Positions 1 through 9,407 of a stretch of DNA of 14,827 bases are shown here, one piece after another. The notes below the pieces were generated by a model, which searched no databases, was not told where the DNA came from, and worked only from the letters and a program-made list of their open reading frames with translations. This DNA is from Xanthoparmelia taractica (lineage: Eukaryota > Ascomycota > Lecanoromycetes > Lecanorales > Parmeliaceae). The stretch is taken from positions 1 through 14,827 of the forward strand of contig JANQBS010000547.1 in assembly GCA_033085395.1 (NCBI GenBank). The letters are read 5' to 3'. Within the stretch, counting starts at the first letter, position 1. Every line of letters starts with the position of its first letter. The position numbers were made by a program, and so were the translations under genes.

Positions 1-122
1 AACTAGAATAATAATTAGAATACGTTCGCATAATTCTATATAGAGTAACTTCTTCTATATATAGTATATTTCTCATATCTCTACATATAACATAAGATAC
101 CCCTACATATATTAGAAATATT

Positions 123-166
123 TTAGATTATTTCATGATATCAGCACGTCTCTTAGATTATTTCAT
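123..166. repeat. 14-bp direct repeat pair inside MITE A
   Basis: TTAGATTATTTCAT occurs at 123-136 and again at 153-166, a 30-bp offset. It is probably a subterminal or internal duplication of the MITE. Function unknown. Confidence 0.7.
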
Positions 167-194
167 AAAAATCAAATAATATAATCTTAATATC

Positions 195-216
195 ATATCA
201 TATCATGATATGATAT
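195..216. repeat. Perfect 22-bp palindrome in MITE A
   Basis: The two 11-bp half-sites are perfect reverse complements, centred between 205 and 206 with no spacer. The halves are built from repeated ATATC units. It could extrude as a cruciform or bind a dimeric protein; neither is shown by the sequence. Confidence 0.75.
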
Positions 217-227
217 CGACACCCCAT

Positions 228-247
228 ATCCCAGACCATTCCAGACC
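228..247. repeat. Subterminal 10-bp tandem repeat of MITE A
   Basis: ATCCCAGACC (228-237) is followed directly by ATTCCAGACC (238-247), one mismatch. The second copy overlaps the terminal inverted repeat. Short subterminal repeats of this kind are the usual transposase binding sites in hAT elements; that role is inferred here. Confidence 0.6.
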
Positions 248-260
248 TTTCCGACCCGTA

Positions 261-3200
261 ATTATTATCTTAACTTCGTTAGCTCTAAATTCTATCTCTC
301 GAGACATTATTATTTTAGTCTTTTAAATAAACGAATTTCTATACTTTAAGCACGCTTTTATTAATCTTATTATCGACGATATTAAGTAGTTTATTTTTAA
401 TATCGTTAGAGTTAATTTCAAGCCTTTAGAGATCGCAAAAGAAGTAATTTTATTAGCTCGTGACGTATGTGCGAGAGCTTATTCTATATCTATTGAAGTA
501 CCAAACTAATCTATTAGCTAAATACTTAATCGATCGATTTTTAAGATCGTTCTAATTAGATTTAAGATTAATATTTAGTTATTAAAAAGATTAAGAGAAT
601 CTTCTTTTACTAGCGATATACCTTATTCTTTATCTTTAAAAAGTTCTATTATTAATAATTCTTCTATTAAAAATACTCTTATTATTAACTCTAATTCTAG
701 TAATTTAACTAATTTAAACTCTATATCGAATTCTACTTTAAATTTAAGTATAAATTCTACTTTTAAAAATACTTTAAACTTTAATATAACTAAATATAAC
801 GATGTTAACTAATAGAATACTAGCTTTTCACAGCAATAATAAACTACTTTATAAGATCTTCTGCGTAGCGTATCAGGATCATTAGAATAAGATAATATCA
901 ATGCTATAGTAGAAATAGTATCTACATTAGCCGATAAATAAAATGCTGGTGATATAAGATTTTTCAACCCGATGTATAAGAATAAGTCGGTGACTTTCGA
1001 TACTTCTCCAATGAAGCATATATTAAAGAAGACTTACTTTCGGGATATATATTTGTTTTTGAAGTATGCTCGTAACGTAGCTAGCATTAAGAATAATAAG
1101 CTCGTTCGTATAAATCTTTGAACTTATTTTAAGAGATCTACTTTAAAATAGTAATTAAATAAGCTTTTTAATAATAATAAGCGTCTTATAAAACTCGAAA
1201 ATAAACTAAATAAGTGAGAGAGAATACTAATCGAACGATTTAAAGCTTTTATTAATATAGCGATTAATTCGTTATTGAAGGAGAGATATATCTTAAGAAA
1301 TGCTATCGATAAGAGAGAGTCTCGAAAATACGCATAAAAGATCTTATGTGCTTCGAAGAATCTCGACTTAATTAGTGTCAAAAATTAGCTTAATATAATT
1401 TATAATAACTTAAATATTAAGCTAAGGCGTAACTTAAAAAGATTAAAGAATTATATTATATTATATAATTTTCTTGAGAAGATAAATAATCTTAAGTATA
1501 ATTAATAAATTTACGTAAATAGATATAACTCGAGAATATATAAATTTTCTTCTTCTTCGGGATATGTCTTTGCGAGGTCTTCTTAAAATTATTCTTCTTA
1601 AAATCGGAGTGATAGTAATAGAAATATTTTTAATTAGTATTAAGCTCGTTTACAATAGCAATTTTCTTAATAACTTCAATTTCGATCTTAGTCTTAGTAA
1701 AGTGTAGATCTTAATAATTAATATTAGCGATCTTATTTTTAATAGTCTTTTCGTTAAATTAACAATTAATATAAAAATTAAAACGCTTAATTAACTTAGT
1801 TATTTCTTCGTATATTTCCTTATTAATTTAATAGTTAAAATACTTATTCGAATTTATAACAAAACACTTAATCTCGTTAGTCTCTACAAATCGCCGCTTT
1901 AAACGTATTAAATTCGATCTCGAATCGATCTTCATTTGATAGCTAGTAGTAGTAATTTCCTTCAAGATCAACTTAAGGTTTTCAGCAAAGCAATTAAAGG
2001 TTTTAATTTAATGCTACAAATCGTTTAAAAGTAGCTACTTATTAAATCTTTATTATTAACGAAAATATTAAATTAAAATATAACGAATAAGCTTAAAGTT
2101 CGAACTATAAGAAAGAAAATATTAATATTAAATACTCTTACTTTATAGACGAAGATCAATATAAGAATAAGATATATTATGCTAATTTCGAGTATAATCC
2201 TAAGCTTTCTATATAATCAAATAATAATTAGTTTACTAACTTTATAAAGATCGAAATCTTCTATCGAAACTATTAGGAATTCTTCTTGTTCAAGATTAAA
2301 TTATATAAGTATTTGCGTATTAACTGCTCTAAGAAGCACGTTTATATTAACGAAGTAATATTTATAAAGCCTTCCGCTAATAAGTAACTTATAAAGCTTT
2401 TTAACTTCGCTAATAAGCAACTTGTAAAGTCTTCTAACTTTGATAATAAATAATTAAAAATTATTAAATTTATCGCTTCTAATTAGAATTTAGAAAATAA
2501 TTTTACTTTTCGAAATTAAACTTATATTATAATTGAGATTAAACTCGATTCTACTAATTAAGAGAATAAATTTTATATTAATATCGAATATAATGTAAGC
2601 TTAATAGATAGATTATAATATTCTTAGTAATATCTAAATATAGCTATTTTTAAAATAGTAATATCCTTGCGAGTACGTGGAATTGATGCTTCTAAGCACC
2701 AGACTTCGAAGTATATTATATAAGATATCTACCTTCCTAAAATTGATAATTAAGATCGAAAAGTACTTATATATCTACGTAGAAAATTATATATTATTGA
2801 TAACTTACGTGTTAAAATACTTATTAAAAATAATATTATTAGGCTTAAAGAAATTATTATTAATATAGTCAACAAGAAAGTAAGGATTAATAGATATAGT
2901 ACTATAGTTAATATTATCGCTCGACCTCGAGGCGAGTTTATTCGGAGAAAGATTTATATTAAATTATCTATTTTCGTGCTTTCTTATAGCGAGATAATTC
3001 TATTAATTAAGGAAATTAATTTATCTAACGATTATAAATTCTTATTTAAGTTAGCAGTGTAGACGAATTTAATATTATTCGCTTATTTAATTGCTTATAT
3101 GATAACTAAAATTCTAATTCGAAATAAGTCTAATATATTTATTCAAATCTTAAAAAAATTAAGACTTAGAAATATTCTCGAAATAAACTACGAAAATTAC

Positions 3201-3310
3201 TTTTAAATTAATATTAAATCTAAATTTATCTTAATAAAAATAGTTAAAAAAATTAAGTTATTAAATAAAGTTATAATTTTCGAAAATATATAGACTAGGA
3301 CTATATTAAT
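261..3310 (+). pseudogene. gag-protease half of chromovirus gag-pol, RIP-degraded
   Basis: One frame (for example codons starting at 429 and 930) can be followed from about 339 to 3310, about 990 codons, without a detected frameshift. The gag core lies at about 930-1500 and contains conserved fungal gag stretches such as KKTYFRDIYLFLKYAR and ERILIERFK. A Trp codon has become TGA at 1119-1121. From about 1500 to 2050 the linker is Gln/Ser/Asn-rich, and most of its Gln codons are now TAA or TAG. At about 2262-2340 is a finger with Cys and His spacing, its first Cys residues replaced by Tyr. The retropepsin region runs about 2575-3060: the motif equivalent to DTG-x-x-LVD is damaged, with Asp to Asn, but LRVRGIDASK (about 2668-2697) is recognisable. 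No initiation codon can be assigned. Packaging and proteolytic roles are known for the family only; nothing here is functional. Confidence 0.88.
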
Positions 3311-3586
3311 TACGGGTCGGAAAGGTGTGGTATCTGTTGAATATAGTCGTTTTTAACTTTTTTTCAACTTTTTTTAAAAAATTATATCTTTTTAATCTAT
3401 TTATAGAATCTTATAACTATATAAGTATTCGCTTAAGCTTTTTACGTGTTTTTAGAATATAAAAAAATATCACGTAATATATTTATTAAAAACCCAATGG
3501 AAGTATGGGGTATCCCATACCTTTCGGTATGGTATTCGAAAAACTAGTCCCATACCATCAAATATACCACAGCTTTCCGACCCGTA
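3311..3586. mobile_element. MITE B, complete 276-bp non-autonomous hAT-like element
   Basis: The element starts TACGGGTCGGAAAG and ends with the reverse complement. The TIRs are 23 bp (3311-3333 and 3564-3586) with one mismatch, at the pair 3325/3572. Perfect 8-bp duplications flank it. It holds no ORF of note; the middle is T/A-rich, and the right third carries four copies of a CCATAC-type heptamer in both orientations. CpA and TpG are frequent, unlike the RIP-mutated gag-pol on both sides. It therefore either inserted after the RIP episode or escaped because it is short; RIP in Neurospora needs duplications of roughly 400 bp or more. The right 75 bp recur inverted at 14753-14827. hAT affiliation is inferred from the duplication length and pattern. 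Confidence 0.85.
3503..3556. repeat. Overlapping inverted heptamer repeats in MITE B subterminal region
   Basis: GTATGGG (3503-3509), CCCATAC (3514-3520), GGTATGG (3526-3532) and CCCATACC (3549-3556) alternate orientation. Two alternative perfect 7-bp stems compete for the same central arm: 3503-3509 with 3514-3520, and 3515-3521 with 3526-3532. They are candidate transposase binding sites or hairpins. The same heptamers occur in MITE C (14783-14790 and 14818-14825). Confidence 0.6.
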
Positions 3587-3849
3587 ATATTAATCGATCT
3601 AGTTAACGAATTTCTATAGATTTAATAAGATATCGACTTTAATAAAGTATTAGAAGAAAAATAAATAAAGCTTTCACTAAAAGATAACTAATAAATTAAG
3701 ATTAGTAAAAAAGTTAAAATCTATTTCTTAAGCGCAGGAGATCGAGAGATAATCGATAAAGTCTTTAATAAGCTATACGAATAGAGAAGACTTGAATAAA
3801 TTAAAGATTCTATATTCTTCTTCTATTCGATATTCGTTATATAAAAAAT

Positions 3850-3881
3850 ATTATTTAATAATATTATTTAATAATATTATT
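3850..3881. repeat. 13-bp tandem duplication in the RT region
   Basis: ATTATTTAATAAT occurs at 3850-3862 and 3863-3875, then a partial ATTATT to 3881. A 13-bp gain shifts the frame by +1, which is exactly the change seen in the pol translation between about 3840 and 3906. Confidence 0.8.
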
Positions 3882-3954
3882 AAGAGAAGATTAATAATTA
3901 ATATTCGAGATTTAAATAACTTATTATTTTGAGATATATATTTAGTATCTCTTT

Positions 3955-3986
3955 AATAAAATATAATTAAAATAAAATATAATTAA
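3955..3986. repeat. 16-bp tandem duplication in the RT region
   Basis: AATAAAATATAATTAA occurs twice with no spacer (3955-3970 and 3971-3986). A 16-bp gain again shifts by +1, matching the second frame change in RT between 3906 and 4108. Confidence 0.8.
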
Positions 3987-4859
3987 GATACTAACTAATT
4001 GTAATTTTATTTTAGTAATCGATATTATTTTCTTTTTCTATTAATAGCGAGTATATTTAAATTATCGCTATATATAGACTATTATAAGTTATAGAAATTA
4101 AGAAACTTTTAATATTTTAATTATAAGTTATATAAATTTGATTACTTATATTTAGCGTTAAATTAATAAGATTTTGCGATATATTTCTAACGTAAAAGCT
4201 TACGTTAATAATATAATTACGAGTGCTAAGATATTTTAATAGTATTTATAAGATCTTCGTTAACTATTTAAGCTTTTTATAAGATTTAATATTATTATTT
4301 CTTATATAAAAGCTTTTTTAGAATATTCGAACGTTAATTTATTAAATAAAAAAGTTAATTCTTTCGATTTAATTTTATTAGAAGATAAGCTTAAAGTTAT
4401 TTCGAATTTATAATATTCGAATATTTTAAGAGAACTCGAATATTACTTGAGATTAATTAACTATTTGCGTTAGTACGTTTATTTCTATATATAATTAATA
4501 TAATTCTTATAGGATTTTAAAATATTACTTCTTAAGAAAATATCGAGCTCTAAACGTTAGAGTAAATATTACTCTTCTAAAATAAAGCTATCTATAGCGT
4601 CAGAGAACTGAAGCAATTAACTTCTTTTTTAGCTTCTTTAAGAAATACTATCTTAGTTAATAATTTTAATATATTTTAATAATACTCGAACTTTATAAAT
4701 TAACTTAAATATTTTAAAGAAATATAATTTTAAGACGATAGTCTTTTATATTAAATCGAATAAAAGTAAAAATAAATAATCTTCTCGTATAGAGACGAAG
4801 TCTTTTCTTTTCTATTAAGGCTTCTAATTATAATAAAAAGTAATTATTAATCTACGAAA

Positions 4860-6560
4860 TAAAAGATTATTAATCCTATTTAATATCTAAAGAAAATAAG
4901 ATATATAATTAAATCTTTAAAGTATTCTATAAGAATATAGATCGATTACTCTGCTATTATTAATATTATAAAGTAGGATTCGATTATTTCAATCACATTA
5001 ATAATGCGGATAAATATTCGTTTGATTCGAGCTGCTTAATTCTTAAGGCAGTTTAATCTAGCTATCTCTTACAAATCTAGCAAAGAGCATATTATATCTA
5101 ATGCTCTATTAAGGCTTGCAAGTCTAAATAGAGATAATTCGCTATCTTATTATTATTCGGAGTTAAATACTCTTTTCACTACAAGTTTAATAAAAATAAG
5201 TATCTTATTTCATAAGAAATATATTTAAGACTACTAATAAGATAATTATTAAAAAAGAATTTCTATATAGCTCGATATTAATAATAGTCTACCCAGCGAG
5301 AACGTAGCTTCTTTGCCTTTCGTGCGGGGAAAGTAGCTCTTTACTATAGATACTAATTCTTATTTTTCGCCTCGATCGAAAGAAAATTAATAGTAAGAGT
5401 AGTAAGATCTTTAATAAGATTCAAAAGAGAGTTAATAGAAGAAGTAGCAAATTCTTAAGCAAGATCTTATCTTTTATATTAATAGAACTACTAAATTAAT
5501 AACGACTTTATATTCCCTCTTTGCTAATAAAAGATATTCTCACTTTAATATATAAAAAAGAGTATTTTGACTTTTAGAGATGCTATAAAATCGTTATATT
5601 ATTCTAATATATTTATAAAATTATAAAGCACTTACGAAACTTTATTAGATATTACTCGAAATGTTTAGTTCTATAGATAAGAAGACACGCACCTTACGAT
5701 AGCTTATAGTCAATCTCATCTTCGCCTATGTTTTTTTATATTCTAATTATTAACTTTATTCTAATATTATCTTTATCGAATTATAAATTAAATTAAATTA
5801 TATTTATTATCTATAAATTTATAAAAGTTATTTAACTAATCTTTAATAAATTAATTTAAAAAGTTATTTAACTAAGTAATAGCACTTCTAAATCGACTTA
5901 ATATTATTAATTAAGGAATCTTAAAAGTTACTATTAGCGATCGAGATAGAAAATTCTTTTCAAAGCTTTAAGAATCGCTTTTTAAACTATTAAAGATTTC
6001 TCTACTTTATTTAATAGTCTATTGTTTATAGATTAATAATATAAGCGAACGCACTAATTAAACTACTGAGATAGCTTTAAGATACTTCGTGTATATTCTT
6101 AATAAATCTTCTTTATAGTCGAAAGTTCTATTACGAATACAAATCTTCTTAAATAACTCCGCCTCTTCAAGAATTATATTAAGCGAAATAATCTACGATT
6201 TTATCTTAAATAGACCTTTAAAATTTATTTCGTTTATTAATCAAAATTGATTATATCTCTACACGAATTATAGCTAAAGATATTATCGATTTTACCTAAA
6301 TATTTAACAAATTTTATTACGATAGAAAATATTAATCGATGTTTCTTAGGATGAGAGAATAAGCACTTCTCCGACTACATAAAGACTATAAGATCTTATC
6401 TATTCTTGATATTATTAATAAGTTAATATAATAATATATCGATTCTTTTTAGATAATGAATAGAATAGATAGACTCGTCTATAGACTTGCTATTTCTATA
6501 GAATAAAGAGTTTATCTCGTTTTTATAATAGTATAATTAAAGTCTTATTCTACGCCAAAG
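4860..6560 (+). pseudogene. Integrase part of chromovirus pol, RIP-degraded
   Basis: The linker before integrase keeps SYKSSKEHIISNALLRLASL (near 5067-5130; the family has KPGKEHIVPDALSRLAS) and ASLPFVRGK (about 5310-5335). The zinc-binding domain is at about 5580-5690: in the family's CPQC pair the first Cys is now Tyr, the second is TGT at 5662-5664, followed by RRHAPY. In the catalytic core the first Asp has become Asn (5752-5754), the second survives in SDRDRKF (Asp codon at 5939-5941), and the Glu survives in SERTN (Glu codon at 6047-6049). The frame changes near 5510-5540 and again between 5700 and 5930. An N-terminal CpA/TpG-rich patch (about 4975-5340) is less mutated than its surroundings. 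Integrase would insert the cDNA; this copy cannot. Confidence 0.85.
5823..5875. repeat. 17-bp direct repeat in the integrase region
   Basis: AAAAGTTATTTAACTAA lies at 5823-5839 and 5859-5875, a 36-bp offset. The offset is a multiple of three, so it would not shift the frame. In translation it repeats a short peptide, which suggests a segmental duplication or slippage inside the core domain. Confidence 0.65.
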
Positions 6561-6917
6561 AAAAATTCTTTTTAACGCTCACGACCTTAATATATCTCGT
6601 CTATTTTTAATAATAATAATAACATTATTAATTTAGAAATTAAATAATTTCTCAATAAACGAATTATTAAGAAAAAACGTGATTTGACTATAGAATATCA
6701 AGTGAGATAAAAGGAATATGATTCTAAATATAATTAGTAATATAATATTAAGGATCTTAATAATGCTTTTAAGCTAATAAAGGAATATAAGAAGAAAGTA
6801 GCTAGAATTTGAGCTATTATATTTACTTCTAAAATCTTATCTCTGTCTTCTCAGCCAGCAAAAGAAAGAGATCGTCTCAAAAAGCATAATATCGCTACTT
6901 CGCAATACTATATCTAA
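6560..6917 (+). pseudogene. Chromodomain tail of chromovirus pol, RIP-degraded
   Basis: The C-terminal end reads EYQVR-stop-KEYDSKYN (codons from 6693). The stop at 6708-6710 sits exactly where the chromodomain Trp of the Y-x-V-R-W-K motif belongs. NNAFKLIKEYKKKV follows, matching the C-terminal helix of chromodomains. In live chromoviruses this domain steers integration to histone-marked chromatin. A TAA at 6915-6917 is the likely end, but it could be a mutated CAA; the next stop is TGA at 7014-7016. The frame differs from the integrase core, so one more indel lies between about 6250 and 6690. Confidence 0.75.
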
Positions 6918-7034
6918 ATAAAGATTACATCTACTTATTCTATCGCTATATTTAAGCGTTCAACGAGTATTATCGATCGAGAAATTATTTTCCTCTACTC
7001 GATAACGTTTATGTGATTAAAAATATCGTTATTT

Positions 7035-7419
7035 TGTGACATAAAGAATTAATTGCATTATAATTGTTATTATTATTATTTGACTACTAACTAGTATTCT
7101 AACTACATAATTTGACCGTCAAAAAGACCTTACTGTTATTAACTTCCCGTTAGTTTTAGTATATTATTATAAGGTTTTTCTATATACTTCAATATATATA
7201 ACTCTAATATGTATATAATAAGCGAGGTCGCTCGCTTTTTCTTCTATTTCGGTAAATGCTGTTACGAAATCGCACTTGCCAAGCCAATCAAGATCGGCTA
7301 AGGCAAGTGCTTGACAGACTGGCTAACTTAGATAGAATTTTCCAACTTAGAATAATCAAGAATTAGACACTCAACTGACCATATACACTCTTTGCTATTA
7401 TAATATCCTAGACTAAACA
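7035..7419 (+). repeat. Probable 3' LTR of the chromovirus
   Basis: The segment begins TGTGACATAAAG and could end at CTAAACA (7413-7419), giving the TG...CA ends of an LTR of about 385 bp right after the pol frame. It keeps many CpA/TpG and has a TATA-like stretch (7211-7220) and a strong hairpin (7273-7309). RIP-mutated sequence resumes immediately after it. No second copy lies in the window (the 5' side is broken by MITE A), and no clear polypurine tract precedes it. Boundaries are therefore inferred, not proven. Confidence 0.45.
7273..7309. repeat. Hairpin in the putative LTR
   Basis: CACTTGCC (7273-7280) pairs perfectly with GGCAAGTG (7302-7309), and inside it AGCC (7282-7285) pairs with GGCT (7296-7299). 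It would form a stable, G/C-rich stem in an AT-rich context. It could be an RNA structure in the LTR R/U5 region or a protein site; this is unresolved. Confidence 0.65.
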
Positions 7420-7479
7420 TTAAAATTAAGCTTAAATTAAAAATACTTTAATATATTTTTTACGTTAATTAATTCTAGA

Positions 7480-9407
7480 AATAAAGATAATAATAAGTAT
7501 ATAAATAATCTTTAAGAGAGAATTAGTAGATAATCTATTGCAATCGTAGCTCTAGAAATGAAACTTATATCTAGTAAACGCTAAAGACGAGAATTATCTT
7601 AAAACGAATAATATTATTAAGACGAGTTTAGTATTATTATAAAATTATCTAAAGATTACGAATCGCTCTATTCTTCGAAAAAAATAAATTTAAGTAATAT
7701 ATAAATAATAAAGATTATAAGCTCGAAAATAAGCGACGCGAAGAGAGCGAGATTATATTCTACTATATTCTTTATGAAAAATTTACGTATTAATTATATT
7801 AATAAAGATTAGATGAAGAAGATAAGAAGCGACTAGAATAATCTATTACGCTATTAGATAGTCTTCGAAGTTTATTAAATATATAGAGACGAAGAAATAG
7901 CGAAAGAATTTTTATTAATTCTAGCGAATATTAATATATATAGACACGAAAATTATAAGTTAGAACTAAGTTTACTATACGAAAATTAAATCTTAAAATA
8001 TAACTTTATCGTAACGACGAAAAAATTATAGACTATATATAATAAGCTCGAATCTAGGAAAATAGATATAGTCTCTAGTTTAATAATTTTATAGATACTA
8101 AATAAAATTATTACTATCTTAAAGCTCTAGCTTTATTAATTCGATACGAAGATCGAGACGATCTCTAATCGTATCTTACTTAACGTATAACGCTTTCTAT
8201 TTAAATATTAATTCGACGCGAAGATTAGAATAAGATATTTTTTATTTAAATCTTAATTAGCTAGTAACTTTAGCGAGATACATTTTAACATTAGAAAGAG
8301 AGCGCGGATCTTTAGAGAGAAATTCGCTATCTCTTTCGAAGAGAGTTCTATTCTCTTCTTTAATAAGCTAAGTTCGATCTCGCGAATAAATAAATCTATA
8401 ACTAGCTAAGAATTATATATTAAAAATATAACACTATTATTAAAGATAGTATCGTTAATAACTTTTTCTTTTTAAGTTTAAAAGAACTTAATTTATTATA
8501 ATAATAATTTATTACGAAAATAGAATTATTATAATTAATAGCGCTTCGAGCGTAGCTAGTTATAATATTGATCGAGCTTAAATAAATTAAGAAGTAATTA
8601 AGTATAACGTAAAATAATTTAGAGATAGTAGTTAAGAATTTATTTAAGATAGAAGATAAATTTTTTTTTCTTATAATATACGTTAAAGATCTATGCTAAG
8701 TTACGAAATAGTTTATAAAAAAGCTATAGCGTGTAAGTAGATTAATTTTTTAGTCTATAAGTCTAGTATAAGTTAAGAGTCTAATTAAGAAGAATAAGAA
8801 TAAATATATTAAAGTTCTTTAATTTATTATTATATTATTAATAAACGTCAAGTATATCTTATAGAAGTATAATAATATCGCGATAAAGCTACGCTCGTAT
8901 CTCTTAGCTTTAATAAAGCGTCTTTTTAATAATAATAATAACTTTTAGAAATAAAAGATCTCTTAAAGCGGTAATCGCGTTAAATTATAGAAAGAGAAAA
9001 ATATCGAGCTTAATAATATCGGGAAACCCGATATAAATTACTAACTATTCAACTTATTAAATTTTAATAACGATAATAATAATATTAACTTATTTATCTT
9101 CTTATCACGGAGACGATTAGCGCTAATATCTATTTTATCGTTACTTATATTTATTATACTATTATTAAGCGTACTTAAGTTCAAATTCTCTAGATCCCGA
9201 GTAGTAACTAAATTACTAGTCGATAATCGTATTAATTCTCGAGCTATTCGCTATTATATATATTATTAAGTTAACGTTTCGTAGAATACGCTATAAATAA
9301 TAAAAGATATTAAGACTATAATAAGATAAAAGATTAAATATAATATTTAGTTTATATTAGAAAGAGATATAATTAAGTTTAATATAGATCTAAAGAAACC
9401 CCGTTAA
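7480..9407 (+). pseudogene. Unidentified RIP-degraded coding region, about 640 codons
   Basis: The frame holding codons at 7503, 7713 and 9003 can be read to TAA 9405-9407. It is interrupted almost only by TAA/TAG, that is, former Gln or Trp codons, and no frameshift was found. The other two + frames are less coherent. The product is basic and rich in Arg, Lys, Leu and Gln, with charged stretches such as ENKRREESEI (near 7725), RLDEEDKKRLE (near 7812) and ALALLIRYEDRDD (near 8121-8162), and with Asn runs near 8928-8945. A hydrophobic Ile/Leu-rich stretch lies at about 9120-9175. I recognise no family. No Cys/His knuckle, DDE triad or RT motif was seen. It may be a transposon protein, or a host gene caught in a duplicated, RIP-mutated segment. 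CpA/TpG are almost exhausted. Confidence 0.5.
9016..9034. repeat. Perfect short inverted repeat within the unknown frame
   Basis: ATATCGGG (9016-9023), loop AAA, CCCGATAT (9027-9034). The 8-bp arms are perfect. It lies inside the decayed reading frame and may be chance. Confidence 0.6.

Larger units (their letters stand above)
1..260. mobile_element. MITE A, right part of a small TIR element (left end outside window)
   Basis: The right edge at 238-260 is an inverted copy of the 23-bp terminal repeat of MITE B (TACGGGTCGGAAAG core) with two mismatches. The probable target-site copy ATTATTAT follows at 261-268 and fits the hAT pattern nTnnnnAn. The segment keeps many CpA and TpG dinucleotides, unlike the RIP-mutated sequence that follows. 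No left terminal repeat occurs between 1 and 237, so the left end lies outside the window or is lost. Apart from the terminus, the interior does not match MITE B, so this is a different member or subfamily. It carries no coding capacity and would depend on a transposase supplied elsewhere. The hAT assignment is inference from the target site and TIR. Confidence 0.6.
3303..3594. repeat. 8-bp target-site duplication ATATTAAT flanking MITE B
   Basis: ATATTAAT stands at 3303-3310 and again at 3587-3594, immediately outside the two terminal inverted repeats. It fits the hAT consensus nTnnnnAn. Removing 3311-3594 joins codons ending at 3308 to those starting at 3595 in the same gag-pol frame. Confidence 0.88.
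3587..4860 (+). pseudogene. Reverse transcriptase-RNase H part of chromovirus pol, RIP-degraded
   Basis: Directly after MITE B the frame resumes with LIDLVNEF, then ISKKVKIY and EIIDKVFNKL, the fungal Ty3 RT entry region. The catalytic box, normally Y-[IV]-D-D, reads Y-V-N-N at 4201-4212: both catalytic Asp codons have become Asn (GAY to AAY), so the enzyme is dead independently of the stops. The LLNKKV and ELEYYLRLINYLR regions (about 4340-4480) are the typical thumb/connection motifs, and the RNase H entry follows near 4690-4760. The reading frame changes twice, at about 3850-3881 and 3955-3986. Each change coincides with a short tandem duplication of the required length (13 bp and 16 bp). 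A third change falls near 4810-4840 without a clear cause. In life this region would copy element RNA into DNA. Confidence 0.88.
261..7419 (+). mobile_element. RIP-degraded Ty3/gypsy chromovirus LTR retrotransposon, split by MITE B
   Basis: Read along the + strand, the decayed translation gives, in order: a fungal gag-like core, a Gln-rich linker, a C2H2-like finger, a retropepsin region, RT, RNase H, integrase with zinc-binding and catalytic regions, and a chromodomain. That order (RT before integrase, chromodomain last) is the Ty3/gypsy chromovirus order. A probable 3' LTR follows at 7035-7419. The 5' LTR and primer-binding site are not visible: the left side is interrupted by MITE A. Nearly all in-frame stops are TAA or TAG at places where Gln or Trp is expected, the RIP outcome. 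MITE B (3311-3586) interrupts the gag-pol frame between protease and RT. The element is dead. Family assignment is firm; the exact left boundary is not. Confidence 0.88.

Noticed and set aside
1124..1381. 85-codon open frame on the minus strand
   Set aside because: It lies antisense to the recognisable gag core. RIP removes minus-strand stops there because sense TTA/CTA are the complements of TAA/TAG. The product has no recognisable features.
1550..2060. Long nearly open antisense stretch suggesting a minus-strand gene inside gag
   Set aside because: The + gag frame continues through it as a Gln-rich linker with TAA/TAG at Gln positions, in the same frame as the gag and protease on either side. 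The antisense openness is a by-product.
2677..2868. 63-codon open frame on the + strand starting ATG
   Set aside because: It overlaps the retropepsin region in a different frame; the true frame there reads LRVRGIDASK and LRRKLYIIDNLR. It is a shadow.
245..3326. 261-3310 as a 3-kb DNA transposon bounded by TIR-like sequences at 245-262 and 3309-3326
   Set aside because: The TIR-like sequences face outward from separate MITEs (A and B), and the interval between them is the 5' half of a gag-pol that continues past MITE B.
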